Assembly: GCA_022837595.1 (NCBI GenBank)
Contig: JALHFX010000001.1
Coordinates: 1-64,000, forward strand
Origin: Propionibacterium sp.
GTDB lineage: Bacteria > Actinomycetota > Actinomycetes > Propionibacteriales > Propionibacteriaceae
Direction: 5' to 3'
Length of the DNA stretch: 64,000 nucleotides
Shown here: piece after piece, positions 49,714 to 57,296 of the stretch
Layout: the number at the start of each line of letters is the position of its first letter
How positions within the stretch are numbered: position 1 is the stretch's first letter
Translations under genes and position numbers: made by a program
Notes under the pieces: generated by a model
What the model was told of the DNA's origin: nothing
Seen by the model: only the letters and a program-made list of their open reading frames with translations
The model's database searches: none

Positions 49714-51153
49714 CAGACCTCACCGCCAACTGAGGTGAATGGTATCAAACAGCCGGGAAACGTCAAGGGATTCTATTGCCTTGAAAAAGGCGAACCCGGA
49801 CTTTTTCACGTGACTACTCCAATTCGCCTCAATGCGGGCCGAGGGGACTGCGACGGACCACGTCCGCGCTTTCTCCCTGCCCCCCTGATCAACGCACGAG
49901 CCGCGGTGATGAACCGCCTGTACTGCCAGGACCTGTCGCAGACCGCGCGCCAGGTGCTTTACGGTGTGCTGGCCTTTTTTAAGCTTGGCCATCCTGAGCA
50001 ACCTGTTTTTGCCTTTCGTGACACGCTTCAAGCTGAAACCCTGCTCAGTAGTCGCTCCAAACTTTTTCGTGGCCTTCAGGAAGCCGAAGACAAGGGCTAC
50101 ATCCGTCGTGAGCAAGTCCGCAACTGGGGCCGTCGATCCTATGGGCAGTTCAGTCGAAGTCACATCTACGTCCTCGACAAGACATTGTTGATGCTCGGGC
50201 TGGCAGGCTCTCGGATACTCTCGACCTCGCCCGCATCAACGCAGGCCTCCTCGATTGAGGACGAACAGCACACAGAAGTTGGAGTACCCCCATCCTCCTC
50301 CGCTGAGTTCGACGCCCTCCCCTCCTCTGTCGATTCACTCTCCAGTGCCGCCGGACTGCTCGAGATCGATGCTTCGCTTGAAACCTGCGAGGCACAGCAC
50401 CAGGCAGAGATCCTCGAGGCGTGGGAAGACGGTCGCGCCGACTGGGAGGATGACGAAACAGGCTGGGAAGCAGACACGCCCCCCCGGGAGCCAACGACCG
50501 TCACCCCGTACGCCACTTATCCACAGGAGCCGTGTCTCACAGTGACACACGGTATACAAGAGAGTGAACCTACCCTTGATCTACAGCTAAAAGGACAACT
50601 TCCCACGCGCGAATCCCTACCCGACCCGTCGTCGCTGAAGGATTCTTCTGAAAACATCGATCCCCACACCCGTCTGCCCCACGACGTGACGCCACTCATG
50701 AAGCTTGGTGTCTCCAAGACGCTGATCTGCACCCTGATGGCCCACGCCAAGCGCCAAGGTCAGCAAGGTGCGCTTGGCGCAGCAGTGAAGCTCTTCTGGC
50801 AGCACATCCATGGGCTAAGAGGCAGATCGGTCTTTGCCTATCTGCGCAAAGTCCTCAGCCAGAAACGCGACTACGCCTACCTGCTCAAGCAGCAGTACGC
50901 GAACGAAATCGATGGCGTACTCACTGCCTCAGCCACTGCGCGGCTGTCGGAGAAGCTGGCGGTCTTGCTTGCACGCGGGGACGGCTTCCAGGTTCGCAAC
51001 GCCGAAGGTCAATCAATTGGGACGCTGCGCGCAAACGGTGAAACTGGATACGTGGAGGGGTTTGATCCCAAGCGCGGCCGCGTTGCGCTGCCGGCTAACC
51101 TGCGCTTTATGCAGGCAGTGGAAGAAGGTCGCTTGCATCTGCGCCCGTGCTGA
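49684..51153 (+). CDS. Replication-initiator-like winged-helix protein, copy 1
   Basis: A 489-residue protein. Residues about 60-160 (LSQTARQVLYGVLAFFKLG, SSRSKLFRGLQEAEDKGYIRRE) resemble the winged-helix DNA-binding domain of plasmid or phage initiators such as RepO-like proteins. A long acidic, disordered linker follows (180-330). A conserved C-terminal domain (330-489) contains IDPHTRLPHDVTPLMKLGVS and GRSVFAYLRKVLSQKRDYAYL. The protein at 51565-52869 has the same architecture. Position after topB-parA-parB favours a replication role. The GTG at 49684 is uncertain; GTG 49735 is possible. Confidence 0.65.
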   Translation: MSDTKPGPTGQTSPPTEVNGIKQPGNVKGFYCLEKGEPGLFHVTTPIRLNAGRGDCDGPRPRFLPAPLINARAAVMNRLYCQDLSQTARQVLYGVLAFFKLGHPEQPVFAFRDTLQAETLLSSRSKLFRGLQEAEDKGYIRREQVRNWGRRSYGQFSRSHIYVLDKTLLMLGLAGSRILSTSPASTQASSIEDEQHTEVGVPPSSSAEFDALPSSVDSLSSAAGLLEIDASLETCEAQHQAEILEAWEDGRADWEDDETGWEADTPPREPTTVTPYATYPQEPCLTVTHGIQESEPTLDLQLKGQLPTRESLPDPSSLKDSSENIDPHTRLPHDVTPLMKLGVSKTLICTLMAHAKRQGQQGALGAAVKLFWQHIHGLRGRSVFAYLRKVLSQKRDYAYLLKQQYANEIDGVLTASATARLSEKLAVLLARGDGFQVRNAEGQSIGTLRANGETGYVEGFDPKRGRVALPANLRFMQAVEEGRLHLRPC

Positions 51154-51167
51154 TCCAACTCGAACTA

Positions 51168-51485
51168 TCAGGCGATGGCTTGAATTCCATTTTTCTTGAC
51201 GACTGTGAGCAGCCGCAGCGCCGGTCCACCCGGCTTCTTGACGCCACGCTCCCAGTCCGAAATCAAATTCTTACTGACATTCAGGTAGCGGGCAAAAACC
51301 GGCTGAGACAGGTGCTCACGCTCGCGCAACGCACGAATCTCATCGGGCGACAAAGCCTCAACGGACGTGAGGCACGCTTCGTCAAACTCGCGCATGGTGC
51401 GCTTGTCGACTGCGCCAATCTCGGAGAGCGCTTCCATTGTCTCGTGGATAGCGCCGAGTGCTTCACTGCGGTAGTTCTTCGTCAT
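51168..51485 (-). CDS. HTH antitoxin-type regulator (HigA/NadS-like), orphan
   Basis: A 105-residue protein with a C-terminal XRE HTH: LSPDEIRALREREHLSQPVFARYLNVSKNLISDWERG and KKPGGPALRLL. This is the pattern of HigA-2/NadS-type antitoxins, whose genes normally sit beside a RelE/HigB-like toxin. No toxin-sized frame is adjacent: upstream (80 bases) lies copy 2 of the initiator-like gene and downstream copy 1. It is probably a stand-alone regulator, perhaps of the initiator genes. Confidence 0.82.
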   Translation of the reverse strand: MTKNYRSEALGAIHETMEALSEIGAVDKRTMREFDEACLTSVEALSPDEIRALREREHLSQPVFARYLNVSKNLISDWERGVKKPGGPALRLLTVVKKNGIQAIA

Positions 51486-51564
51486 TTAACTGTGTCTCCG
51501 AAAACTGGCCTTTATCGATCAACTCCGCCACATAGATTCATGCATGAGGCTTATTGGCTCTCAA

Positions 51565-52869
51565 TTAAGCCGCTACGATCCGACGTAAGTGCCCGGCTGC
51601 AAGTGCTTCGAGAAACTCTGCGTTCATCCGGCCGTATCGCACCACGTCTCCCGGCCTATGAACACGCAGAAGTCCGTTTGCTTCGACTTGAATCATCGTC
51701 CCTCCTTCGCCCCTGAAAAGCTGCCCCTCGAGCTCGTCGCACTTGATCTCAACGTGTCGCGCAGCTTCAGACTGCGCCCGCTTGATCGCTTCAGTTTGGG
51801 CCTTATTCGACGCGACCCGCGTGAAGTCAGTTGGCTTGTTGATCATGGCACGAAGGTATTTGAAGACAGATCGGCCTTGCAGTTTCAGCGCATCGATTCG
51901 AGACTTCGCAAGCTTCCAGATCGACCCAAGGGCTCCAGTCTTGTCGGCCTCTCTGGCAAGTCGCATGAGATAAGCAATGCTCGGCTTGTTCAAGCCATAG
52001 TCAAACAAGGCGGTCAGCTCGACTGGTAAACGGCTTGACGGGTCTATCTGGTTTTGAAGTTTTTCAGAAAAGTCCCCTGATGACCTGCCGGTTGATCTTG
52101 CACTGGCGGTTCTGGGTTGTTCTCTTATGAGTTGAGGTTTAGTGGGACGTTCACTCTCATGTATACCGAGGGTCAAATTGACCGACGGCGCCTGTGGATA
52201 AAATTTTTCGAGGGAATGTGCGTCGCTGTCGTCGCGCACTTCCGTGGCAAAACGCGATTCTGGGGCGGCTAGCGCCTCGAATGGTTCGTCGGGATAGGGT
52301 GGGCTGTCTAAATGCTTTTCGTCGTCTCCTGCGCCTTCTTCTGCGTCCAGAATCAGATCGGTGACGGGGACTGCTGCTTGGATGGCCTCCCATGCCTCGA
52401 TAGCATCAAGCTGGTCTTGCGAGGGGTCGATCTGTGGGGCAGGGCAGATGAGGTCAAGTTCAAGCAGGCAACGATTCGTCAGCCATGTTTTGGAATAAGC
52501 GAACTGTCCATGGCGAGCTGCGTCGCGTCGTCGCCATTGCTCTCTGACCAGGTAGCCGCGATCGGAGAGTTCTCGAATGCCGCGACTTAGCGTTTCAACG
52601 CTGCCCAGATGGCACTCCTTGCGTAGGACTTCTCTTTCAGGCCACAAAGGCTGATCGAGCTTCCTGATATTCAGGAAAGTGAGGAGCCCCGACAGCGTGC
52701 GCCGGGCAAGGGTGCTCAGGTCTAGAAATTTGAGCGAATCGAAGACGCGCGCTTTAGCGTCGACGAGGAGCTTGGGAAGCCGCCGTGGCTGTGAAGACAG
52801 CGGGGCAGCAGAGTATGAGGAGGCCACAAAAGACGGTCCAAGAGTTCGACTTTTCCCTTTTTCTGGCAA
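51565..52869 (-). CDS. Replication-initiator-like winged-helix protein, copy 2
   Basis: A 434-residue paralogue of the 49684-51153 product. It has the same order: winged-helix domain (LSTLARRTLSGLLTFLNI, SVETLSRGIRELSDRGYLVRE), acidic linker with LGIHESERPTKPQL (compare HGIQESEPTLDLQL in copy 1), then the C-terminal domain with IDPSSRLPVELTALFDYGLN and LQGRSVFKYLRAMINKPTDF. The two genes face each other across the HTH gene. A long inverted repeat and a motif copy lie directly upstream of its start. The start has only a weak ribosome binding site. Confidence 0.65.
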   Translation of the reverse strand: MPEKGKSRTLGPSFVASSYSAAPLSSQPRRLPKLLVDAKARVFDSLKFLDLSTLARRTLSGLLTFLNIRKLDQPLWPEREVLRKECHLGSVETLSRGIRELSDRGYLVREQWRRRDAARHGQFAYSKTWLTNRCLLELDLICPAPQIDPSQDQLDAIEAWEAIQAAVPVTDLILDAEEGAGDDEKHLDSPPYPDEPFEALAAPESRFATEVRDDSDAHSLEKFYPQAPSVNLTLGIHESERPTKPQLIREQPRTASARSTGRSSGDFSEKLQNQIDPSSRLPVELTALFDYGLNKPSIAYLMRLAREADKTGALGSIWKLAKSRIDALKLQGRSVFKYLRAMINKPTDFTRVASNKAQTEAIKRAQSEAARHVEIKCDELEGQLFRGEGGTMIQVEANGLLRVHRPGDVVRYGRMNAEFLEALAAGHLRRIVAA

Positions 52870-52902
52870 AAAGTCGACAGAAGCCCTTGACGCGTAATTT
52901 GC

Positions 52903-52970
52903 ACTTGCTAAGATAGCTCCATCGTTGTGGGATTGGATTTATCGGCGCCAACCGATTTTTCTTAGCAAGT
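52903..52970. repeat. Long-spaced perfect inverted repeat
   Basis: ACTTGCTAAGA (52903-52913) and TCTTAGCAAGT (52960-52970) are exact inverted copies separated by 46 bases. Their TTGCTA core also occurs in the palindrome behind parB. Probably protein-binding half-sites controlling initiator copy 2. Confidence 0.55.
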
Positions 52971-53010
52971 ACAGATCACGTATCACACGTAATCGCAAGT
53001 TGTACACATA

Positions 53011-53057
53011 AGCCCTGGGCTCGAGTTCGTACCTCGATCCCAGGGCTTTGTGTTTTC
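53011..53057. terminator. Strong hairpin terminator
   Basis: AGCCCTGGG pairs with CCCAGGGCT, with a partly paired CTCGAG/CTCGAT interior. TTTG then TTTT follow on the plus strand, so plus-strand termination is likelier, but the symmetrical stem may also stop transcripts from the bactofilin operon. Confidence 0.65.
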
Positions 53058-53216
53058 AATGTCTGATTTTCTTCGCTAGATGGTTTCTCGCAGAAATTCT
53101 AATCGGTCTGATTTTCTGTATTCTTTTGGCCTAAGAAGGCGCGTTACCGATTCTATCAGTTAGCTTATGTCGACGGAATCCTTTTACAAAGCAATCTTCT
53201 TTGAAGGAAATTGAAT

Positions 53217-53660
53217 CTATTTTGCGTCGATAACGACTTTGGTTTGCACCTTTTCGCGAAGTAGGGACCGGTCAGCATTTTTGTGATGTGCATAGCCATT
53301 CAGGATCGCACCATCGTGTATCACAATCGTGCCGTAGCTCACTTCCCCAGTGACGTTGGCAGTCCCGTACAGGTGAACTTCCCGAGCGCGAATGTCACCT
53401 TGAACTGTTCCGGCCACAAATACGCGCTCAGCGAGGATTGAACCAAAGACCTCTGATTCTGCGTGCAACAGAACGACGCCTGATCCGTCCGCGATCGTGA
53501 CGTCGCCCAGCACGCGGCCGTGAATCTTGATTCCCGCCTGGAGGTCCATAGATCCCTTGACGGTCACACCCTTCGCGATCAGAGAAGTGATGCCAAGACC
53601 TTGGGCTGTCTCATGAGAAGTTTGCTTACGGTCTTTCCCTTTGCCTGGAAGTTTGAACAT
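53217..53660 (-). CDS. Bactofilin (polymer-forming cytoskeletal protein)
   Basis: A 147-residue bactofilin (DUF583). The short basic N-terminal tail (MFKLPGKGKDRKQ) precedes a right-handed beta-helix core, about 30-130: GVTVKGSMDLQAGIKIHGRV, LLHAESEVFGSILAERVFVAG, VQGDIRAREVHLYGTANVTGEV. Bactofilins self-assemble without nucleotides and act as membrane-linked scaffolds; some organise ParABS segregation. Last gene of the leftward operon with kfrA; the ATG at 53660 is 9 bases after the upstream stop. A plasmid-borne bactofilin is unusual. Confidence 0.9.
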   Translation of the reverse strand: MFKLPGKGKDRKQTSHETAQGLGITSLIAKGVTVKGSMDLQAGIKIHGRVLGDVTIADGSGVVLLHAESEVFGSILAERVFVAGTVQGDIRAREVHLYGTANVTGEVSYGTIVIHDGAILNGYAHHKNADRSLLREKVQTKVVIDAK

Positions 53661-53668
53661 GGGGCGCC

Positions 53669-54469
53669 TCACTCGAGTACGTAGATTCGTTGGTCGGTGA
53701 TGACCAAGCCTTCTTCTGGGCTGATTCGTAGGACCTTTCCGTCGAGACCTGCTGCAGTCTGCCCAGCTCGTACGGACTTGCCGCTCGAGTCCATAATCTC
53801 GCTTTCTCCCTTGAATTGAATGCCAGCAGTCTGTTTGCTGATGACGCGCATCGGCAGCGAGGTCTCGTCGATTGTTGAGGTCTGCGTTGGTGTAGGGGCG
53901 ATGGGCGGCACGACCATTTGAGCCGGGCGCGGGGGAGGAGGAGCGATTGTGGCTACGGACGGTTGAGGAGCTGCTTGTCTGGCAGGCATCGCTACTTGCG
54001 GTTTTTTTTCAACAGGTTTCTGAGGTGTTGTTTTCGTCGCGGCTTCGGAGCGTGGAGACTCCTCAATCGCACTCATTGCGTTCCCGATCAGCGGCAGCAG
54101 AGCGGCAAGCGCGGTTTCAAGTTGCTTCGTGCGTGCCTCGAGGCTTGAGACGCGATCCTGGTTGGCTTCGAACAGGGCCTTGTATGTTTCTTCCCGGTCA
54201 TCAATTGAGGCGTGTAGCGCATCAAATGCATCCTGACGAACCACATTAACAAGGGGTTGCGAGGACTGATGGACAGCACTCTGCTCTGCTGGCCGAGTCG
54301 TGGCGACGGCTGCAAACCATGCAGCGGTCGCCACTGCTCCCATGGAGATGACCAACGATGCAATCGTGATCAGCCTCAGTCGCCCGGGTGATACGAGCTC
54401 GGCATCGATAACGCGATCACTGTCCTCAGAGCCTACCCCTAGCGAACGCTCAATTTCGTCGTACCTCAT
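53669..54469 (-). CDS. Membrane-anchored coiled-coil protein
   Basis: A 266-residue protein. An acidic cytoplasmic N-terminus (1-30) precedes one transmembrane segment (31-56), a coiled coil (about 85-125, ANQDRVSSLEARTKQLETAL) and a long Pro/Ala-rich linker (140-200). A small C-terminal beta domain (GIQFKGESEIMDSSGKSVRAG) follows. The outline resembles bitopic envelope adaptors of pilus and transfer systems. Between kfrA (1-base overlap) and the bactofilin, it may tether the bactofilin/KfrA assembly to the inner membrane (inference). Confidence 0.65.
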   Translation of the reverse strand: MRYDEIERSLGVGSEDSDRVIDAELVSPGRLRLITIASLVISMGAVATAAWFAAVATTRPAEQSAVHQSSQPLVNVVRQDAFDALHASIDDREETYKALFEANQDRVSSLEARTKQLETALAALLPLIGNAMSAIEESPRSEAATKTTPQKPVEKKPQVAMPARQAAPQPSVATIAPPPPRPAQMVVPPIAPTPTQTSTIDETSLPMRVISKQTAGIQFKGESEIMDSSGKSVRAGQTAAGLDGKVLRISPEEGLVITDQRIYVLE

Positions 54470-55446
54470 CAGTCCTGCTCCTTACGTTCCGGTGTGTTAT
54501 TTGCTGTCCTAAGCGACCCGATCAAGGCCTCAATGCTTGATAGCGCTGTAATTTTTCCATTGGCTTCCGCAAGCTGTTCTCTCAGTCCGGCGCTCTCCTT
54601 GCGGCAATCTCGCAGTTCTTCCCGTGCTTTTTTCTCATTTATTTGAGCGCCTTCAAGCGCTTGTTTAAGCGAGCTTTCTTTCCTGACGAACTCCTGTCGA
54701 AGGTCGTCTGTTTGCTTCAAAAGATGCTTTCGGTCGCCGTCTGCTCGGTCATCGGCAAGCTTCATCTGCCGCTCGGCTTCCGCCCTTAGCTCGGCAACCA
54801 AGGCTTGGTGACGCTCAGTCAGGGAGGCGAGCGCGACCTCGTGACGTTCCGTCGCTGATGCGAGCAAGCGATCACCGCGCTCGCGTTCAGCCTGGACGCT
54901 GCCCTCAAGTTCGCCAATCCGTCTCTGGTAATGGGCGATCTCGGCGTGCAGGTTCTCGTTGCGCTCCGTGAGGTGCTGGACCTCTTCTGTGAGCGCCTGG
55001 ATGCGCTCTGTGCGCTCAGCACACATACGCTCGAGGCCGGCAAGCTCCTTCTGCAGCAGTAGAGCCTTCTGTACGAAGTCATCTGCGGTCGCCCGTAGGG
55101 CCTTGTTTTCTTCCTCGAGCGCGTCTTCCTTACGCTCCAGGTCAGCCCGAGCTGCCTCGAGATTCTTGGTGGCTCCGTCCAGGGCCAGATCCCATGATGT
55201 ACGCGCGAACTCATTGAGCAGATCGACCAAGGGGTCAGGCACTCCTGGCATGCGTGAGAGCGTGAGCTTTTCGTGCAGGTTTGCCGCTTCTGTCTTGACC
55301 TCGGCAATGAGCTTCCTGACCACATCTGCGCCGCCTCTGCGGCCGATTTTGGTGTAGATCGCCTCGAATGTTGGATTTCCTCCTTCGGCGAGAACTTCGA
55401 AGAAGGCGTTCCGAACGTCCTCGAAGGAAACTGCGGTGGCTCTCAT
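54469..55446 (-). CDS. kfrA: KfrA-like coiled-coil DNA-binding protein
   Basis: A 325-residue protein. The N-terminal KfrA-type DNA-binding domain (residues 5-75: FEDVRNAFFEVLAEGGNPTF, EAIYTKIGRRGGADVVRKLI) is followed by a very long coiled coil (about 85-300) rich in Glu, Arg and Leu. KfrA of IncP plasmids binds its own operator, forms filaments and supports stable maintenance. The gene is coupled by 4-base and 1-base overlaps to the genes on both sides. It probably autoregulates the operon. Confidence 0.9.
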   Translation of the reverse strand: MRATAVSFEDVRNAFFEVLAEGGNPTFEAIYTKIGRRGGADVVRKLIAEVKTEAANLHEKLTLSRMPGVPDPLVDLLNEFARTSWDLALDGATKNLEAARADLERKEDALEEENKALRATADDFVQKALLLQKELAGLERMCAERTERIQALTEEVQHLTERNENLHAEIAHYQRRIGELEGSVQAERERGDRLLASATERHEVALASLTERHQALVAELRAEAERQMKLADDRADGDRKHLLKQTDDLRQEFVRKESSLKQALEGAQINEKKAREELRDCRKESAGLREQLAEANGKITALSSIEALIGSLRTANNTPERKEQD

Positions 55447-55850
55447 CGAGTGGCCCCTTTCGAGCGAATGGCGAGGTGCCCTGAGACAAGGCAGGCCATC
55501 GAGGTGAGGAGTACTACCGCACAGAAGGGCAGGTTGGTACGCGGGGCGATCTCGGGCGCGTAGTGCGGCATCAGGATCAGGGCCAAAGCGCCGATGGCGA
55601 TCACTCCTGTAAGGATGTGGCTCAGGCCTACCGCCCAGCGCTTCCTCTGTTGCAGGCCGTAGCCCGCAAAGGCGCTTAGGACGGTGGTCCCGAGGAACGC
55701 AGCAGAGAGGCTACCGCTCAGGAGCGGGGCGTAACCGCGCACGGCCATCGCCGCCAGCATCGTGCTCAAGAAGACGAATACGGTGGCTGCCACGAAGTGC
55801 CATGTCACGGTGAGGCCGCTATAGGTGTTTGCTGTCTGTTCAGAGGTCAT
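55443..55850 (-). CDS. Four-helix membrane protein of the KfrA operon
   Basis: A 135-residue polytopic membrane protein with four hydrophobic segments (about 16-35, 41-60, 70-90 and 103-125) separated by short loops. The start at 55850 follows CAAGGAC. It overlaps the gene upstream by 11 bases and kfrA by 4. No family recognised; a membrane anchor or small transporter-like fold is possible. Confidence 0.6.
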   Translation of the reverse strand: MTSEQTANTYSGLTVTWHFVAATVFVFLSTMLAAMAVRGYAPLLSGSLSAAFLGTTVLSAFAGYGLQQRKRWAVGLSHILTGVIAIGALALILMPHYAPEIAPRTNLPFCAVVLLTSMACLVSGHLAIRSKGATR

Positions 55851-56316
55851 GGCTTGGGTCCTTGTCCTTGAGTTTTTGGAGTTCACGTATTTGCTGCGGC
55901 AGCCGGGTGAGGGCCAATGCCGTCAGCAGCGGAGAGACTGATGCGCCGAGCGCTGACGAGATCGTTTCGATCGTCGTGGCAGGGAGGAGCGTGAGCAGGA
56001 GCAGCCATGAAGCGCCATCGCTCAACGCGGAGCTGCCTGCCAGGTAGCGACACAGGTACTCGCATAGGCGAACGCACGCCACCAGGAACAAAGCTGCGAG
56101 CAGGACTGTGGCCACCAGCTGCATCACCGTCAGGGGCCAGGATCGAAGGGCTGAGCCAAGTGCGAGCGTCAGCACGTTGAGCGTGAACAGGTGGATGAAC
56201 AGGCCTCGGTGAGCGGTCGGTGGACGCCTCGAGACCGCACGGCCAGCCAAAAGCAGGGCGCCGTGATGCAGGAAGGCTCGCACTAGCCTGAGCCAAGCGG
56301 AAAAAGCGCTGCGCAC
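55840..56316 (-). CDS. Membrane protein, first gene of the KfrA operon
   Basis: A 158-residue protein with about three to four hydrophobic segments (about 40-57, 63-82 and 100-135) after an Arg-rich cytoplasmic N-terminus, and a charged C-terminal tail (RLPQQIRELQKLKDKDPSHD). First gene of a leftward operon that runs 56316 to 53217. Function unknown. Confidence 0.6.
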   Translation of the reverse strand: MRSAFSAWLRLVRAFLHHGALLLAGRAVSRRPPTAHRGLFIHLFTLNVLTLALGSALRSWPLTVMQLVATVLLAALFLVACVRLCEYLCRYLAGSSALSDGASWLLLLTLLPATTIETISSALGASVSPLLTALALTRLPQQIRELQKLKDKDPSHDL

Positions 56317-56753
56317 GTTCCGTTGTCCTCAGATTTGTGTGGATAAGTGTGTGGGAAAGAGCCGGTAGCCCTTGTCGCCCCTTGGGTTCGTCGGTTGCTG
56401 CATTTTGCGTCAGTGCGCTCACTGGATTCTCGATCTGATTGTAGTGCTAAGGACTCTGATTGTATCGGATTTTTCCAAACGTTTTTCGGACGTCAAACGT
56501 CCAAAACTTATTAGTTATGGTCAGTCGGTTCCCATAACCCCCCATTATGGGAACTTTGGAAGGGGGGGCATGGAAGATGGCGGTTCTAAAACACTTAAGG
56601 CGGTGGCCTTTGATTGCCCATGAATCAATTAAAATCAAATGTTTAAGTTTGTATTAATAGACGCCTATGTCTAAAATAGAGGCCTAGATTTCAAGATTCA
56701 GTGACACAGATGGCCGTAAGTTCAGAATTCAGTGACCCGCGGGTTGATCGCCG
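56317..56753. promoter_or_regulatory. Divergent regulatory region with several inverted repeats
   Basis: The 437-base gap between the leftward KfrA operon and the rightward HTH/recombinase operon is AT-rich. It contains GGACGT-CAA-ACGTCC (56488-56502), a 10-base-arm hairpin GTTCCCATAA-N7-TTATGGGAAC (56528-56554), with GTTATGG at 56514-56520 as a further arm, and two ATTCAGTGAC copies (56696-56705, 56727-56736). No gene is seen. Likely operators for KfrA and/or the HTH protein at 56754. Confidence 0.5.
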
Positions 56754-57296
56754 ATGATCAGAGAGCGCACGCAACGGTTGGCCAGGAACGAACTGCGCGA
56801 AGCAGCTTCCGCGAAAGGCTGGTCGCTCTCGAACCTTGCGTATCGATGGGGGGTTACGGTCCGTCATCTGAGCCGCGTCTTCACGGGAGATGAAGTTGAG
56901 CAGCGATGGGTCGATGCGGTTAATGGGTTGCCTGTTCTTACGCGGGCCGAAGCGCGGTTCATGAAGATCAGTCGGCTTGCACAGCAGAAGACCAAGCCCG
57001 ATCTCGAGGTGGGCCCAGGTGCCACTGGGATCTTCGAGGATGAACTGGCTGAGGAAACAGTTTCTGGCGAGCCGCTCTACTCATTCCTTTGTCCAGGAGC
57101 GATCCTGATTGCCACGGAGTCGAGAGGGGAGATCGAGGAGGGTGAGGAGTGGGTCGTTGCGGAAGTAAAAAAACTCTTCGCCGGCGGGTGCATGGTGGCT
57201 GTGCGACGATGGGATGGTGACGATCTGGTCTGGTTCGAATCGGAAGAGGATTTGTGGTCCTGCATGGTCGAAACCGGCCGGGAGGAAGGTGCTTGA
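56754..57296 (+). CDS. HTH-containing regulator upstream of the recombinase
   Basis: A 180-residue protein. Residues about 10-50 (ELREAASAKGWSLSNLAYRWGVTVRHLSRVF) form a likely helix-turn-helix of the XRE type. The C-terminal half is acidic with aromatic residues and has no known domain. Its stop overlaps the recombinase start (TGATG), so it is probably the recombinase regulator or recombination accessory factor. No clear ribosome binding site precedes the ATG. Confidence 0.65.
   Translation: MIRERTQRLARNELREAASAKGWSLSNLAYRWGVTVRHLSRVFTGDEVEQRWVDAVNGLPVLTRAEARFMKISRLAQQKTKPDLEVGPGATGIFEDELAEETVSGEPLYSFLCPGAILIATESRGEIEEGEEWVVAEVKKLFAGGCMVAVRRWDGDDLVWFESEEDLWSCMVETGREEGA

Larger units (their letters stand above)
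52870..53216. other. Intergenic region upstream of initiator copy 2: candidate origin/operator
   Basis: The 347-base gap holds, from left to right, an 11-base perfect inverted repeat (ACTTGCTAAGA 52903-52913, TCTTAGCAAGT 52960-52970) with motif copy 3 (52941-52956) in its loop. A hairpin terminator follows at 53011-53057, and then about 150 AT-rich bases up to the bactofilin stop. No gene is seen. AT richness and repeats near an initiator gene would suit a replication origin, but iteron arrays and clear DnaA boxes were not recognised. Confidence 0.45.

Noticed and set aside
51168..51564. Complete toxin-antitoxin pair around the HigA/NadS-like gene
   Set aside because: No toxin-sized frame is next to it on the same strand; only the antitoxin-type HTH gene is present.
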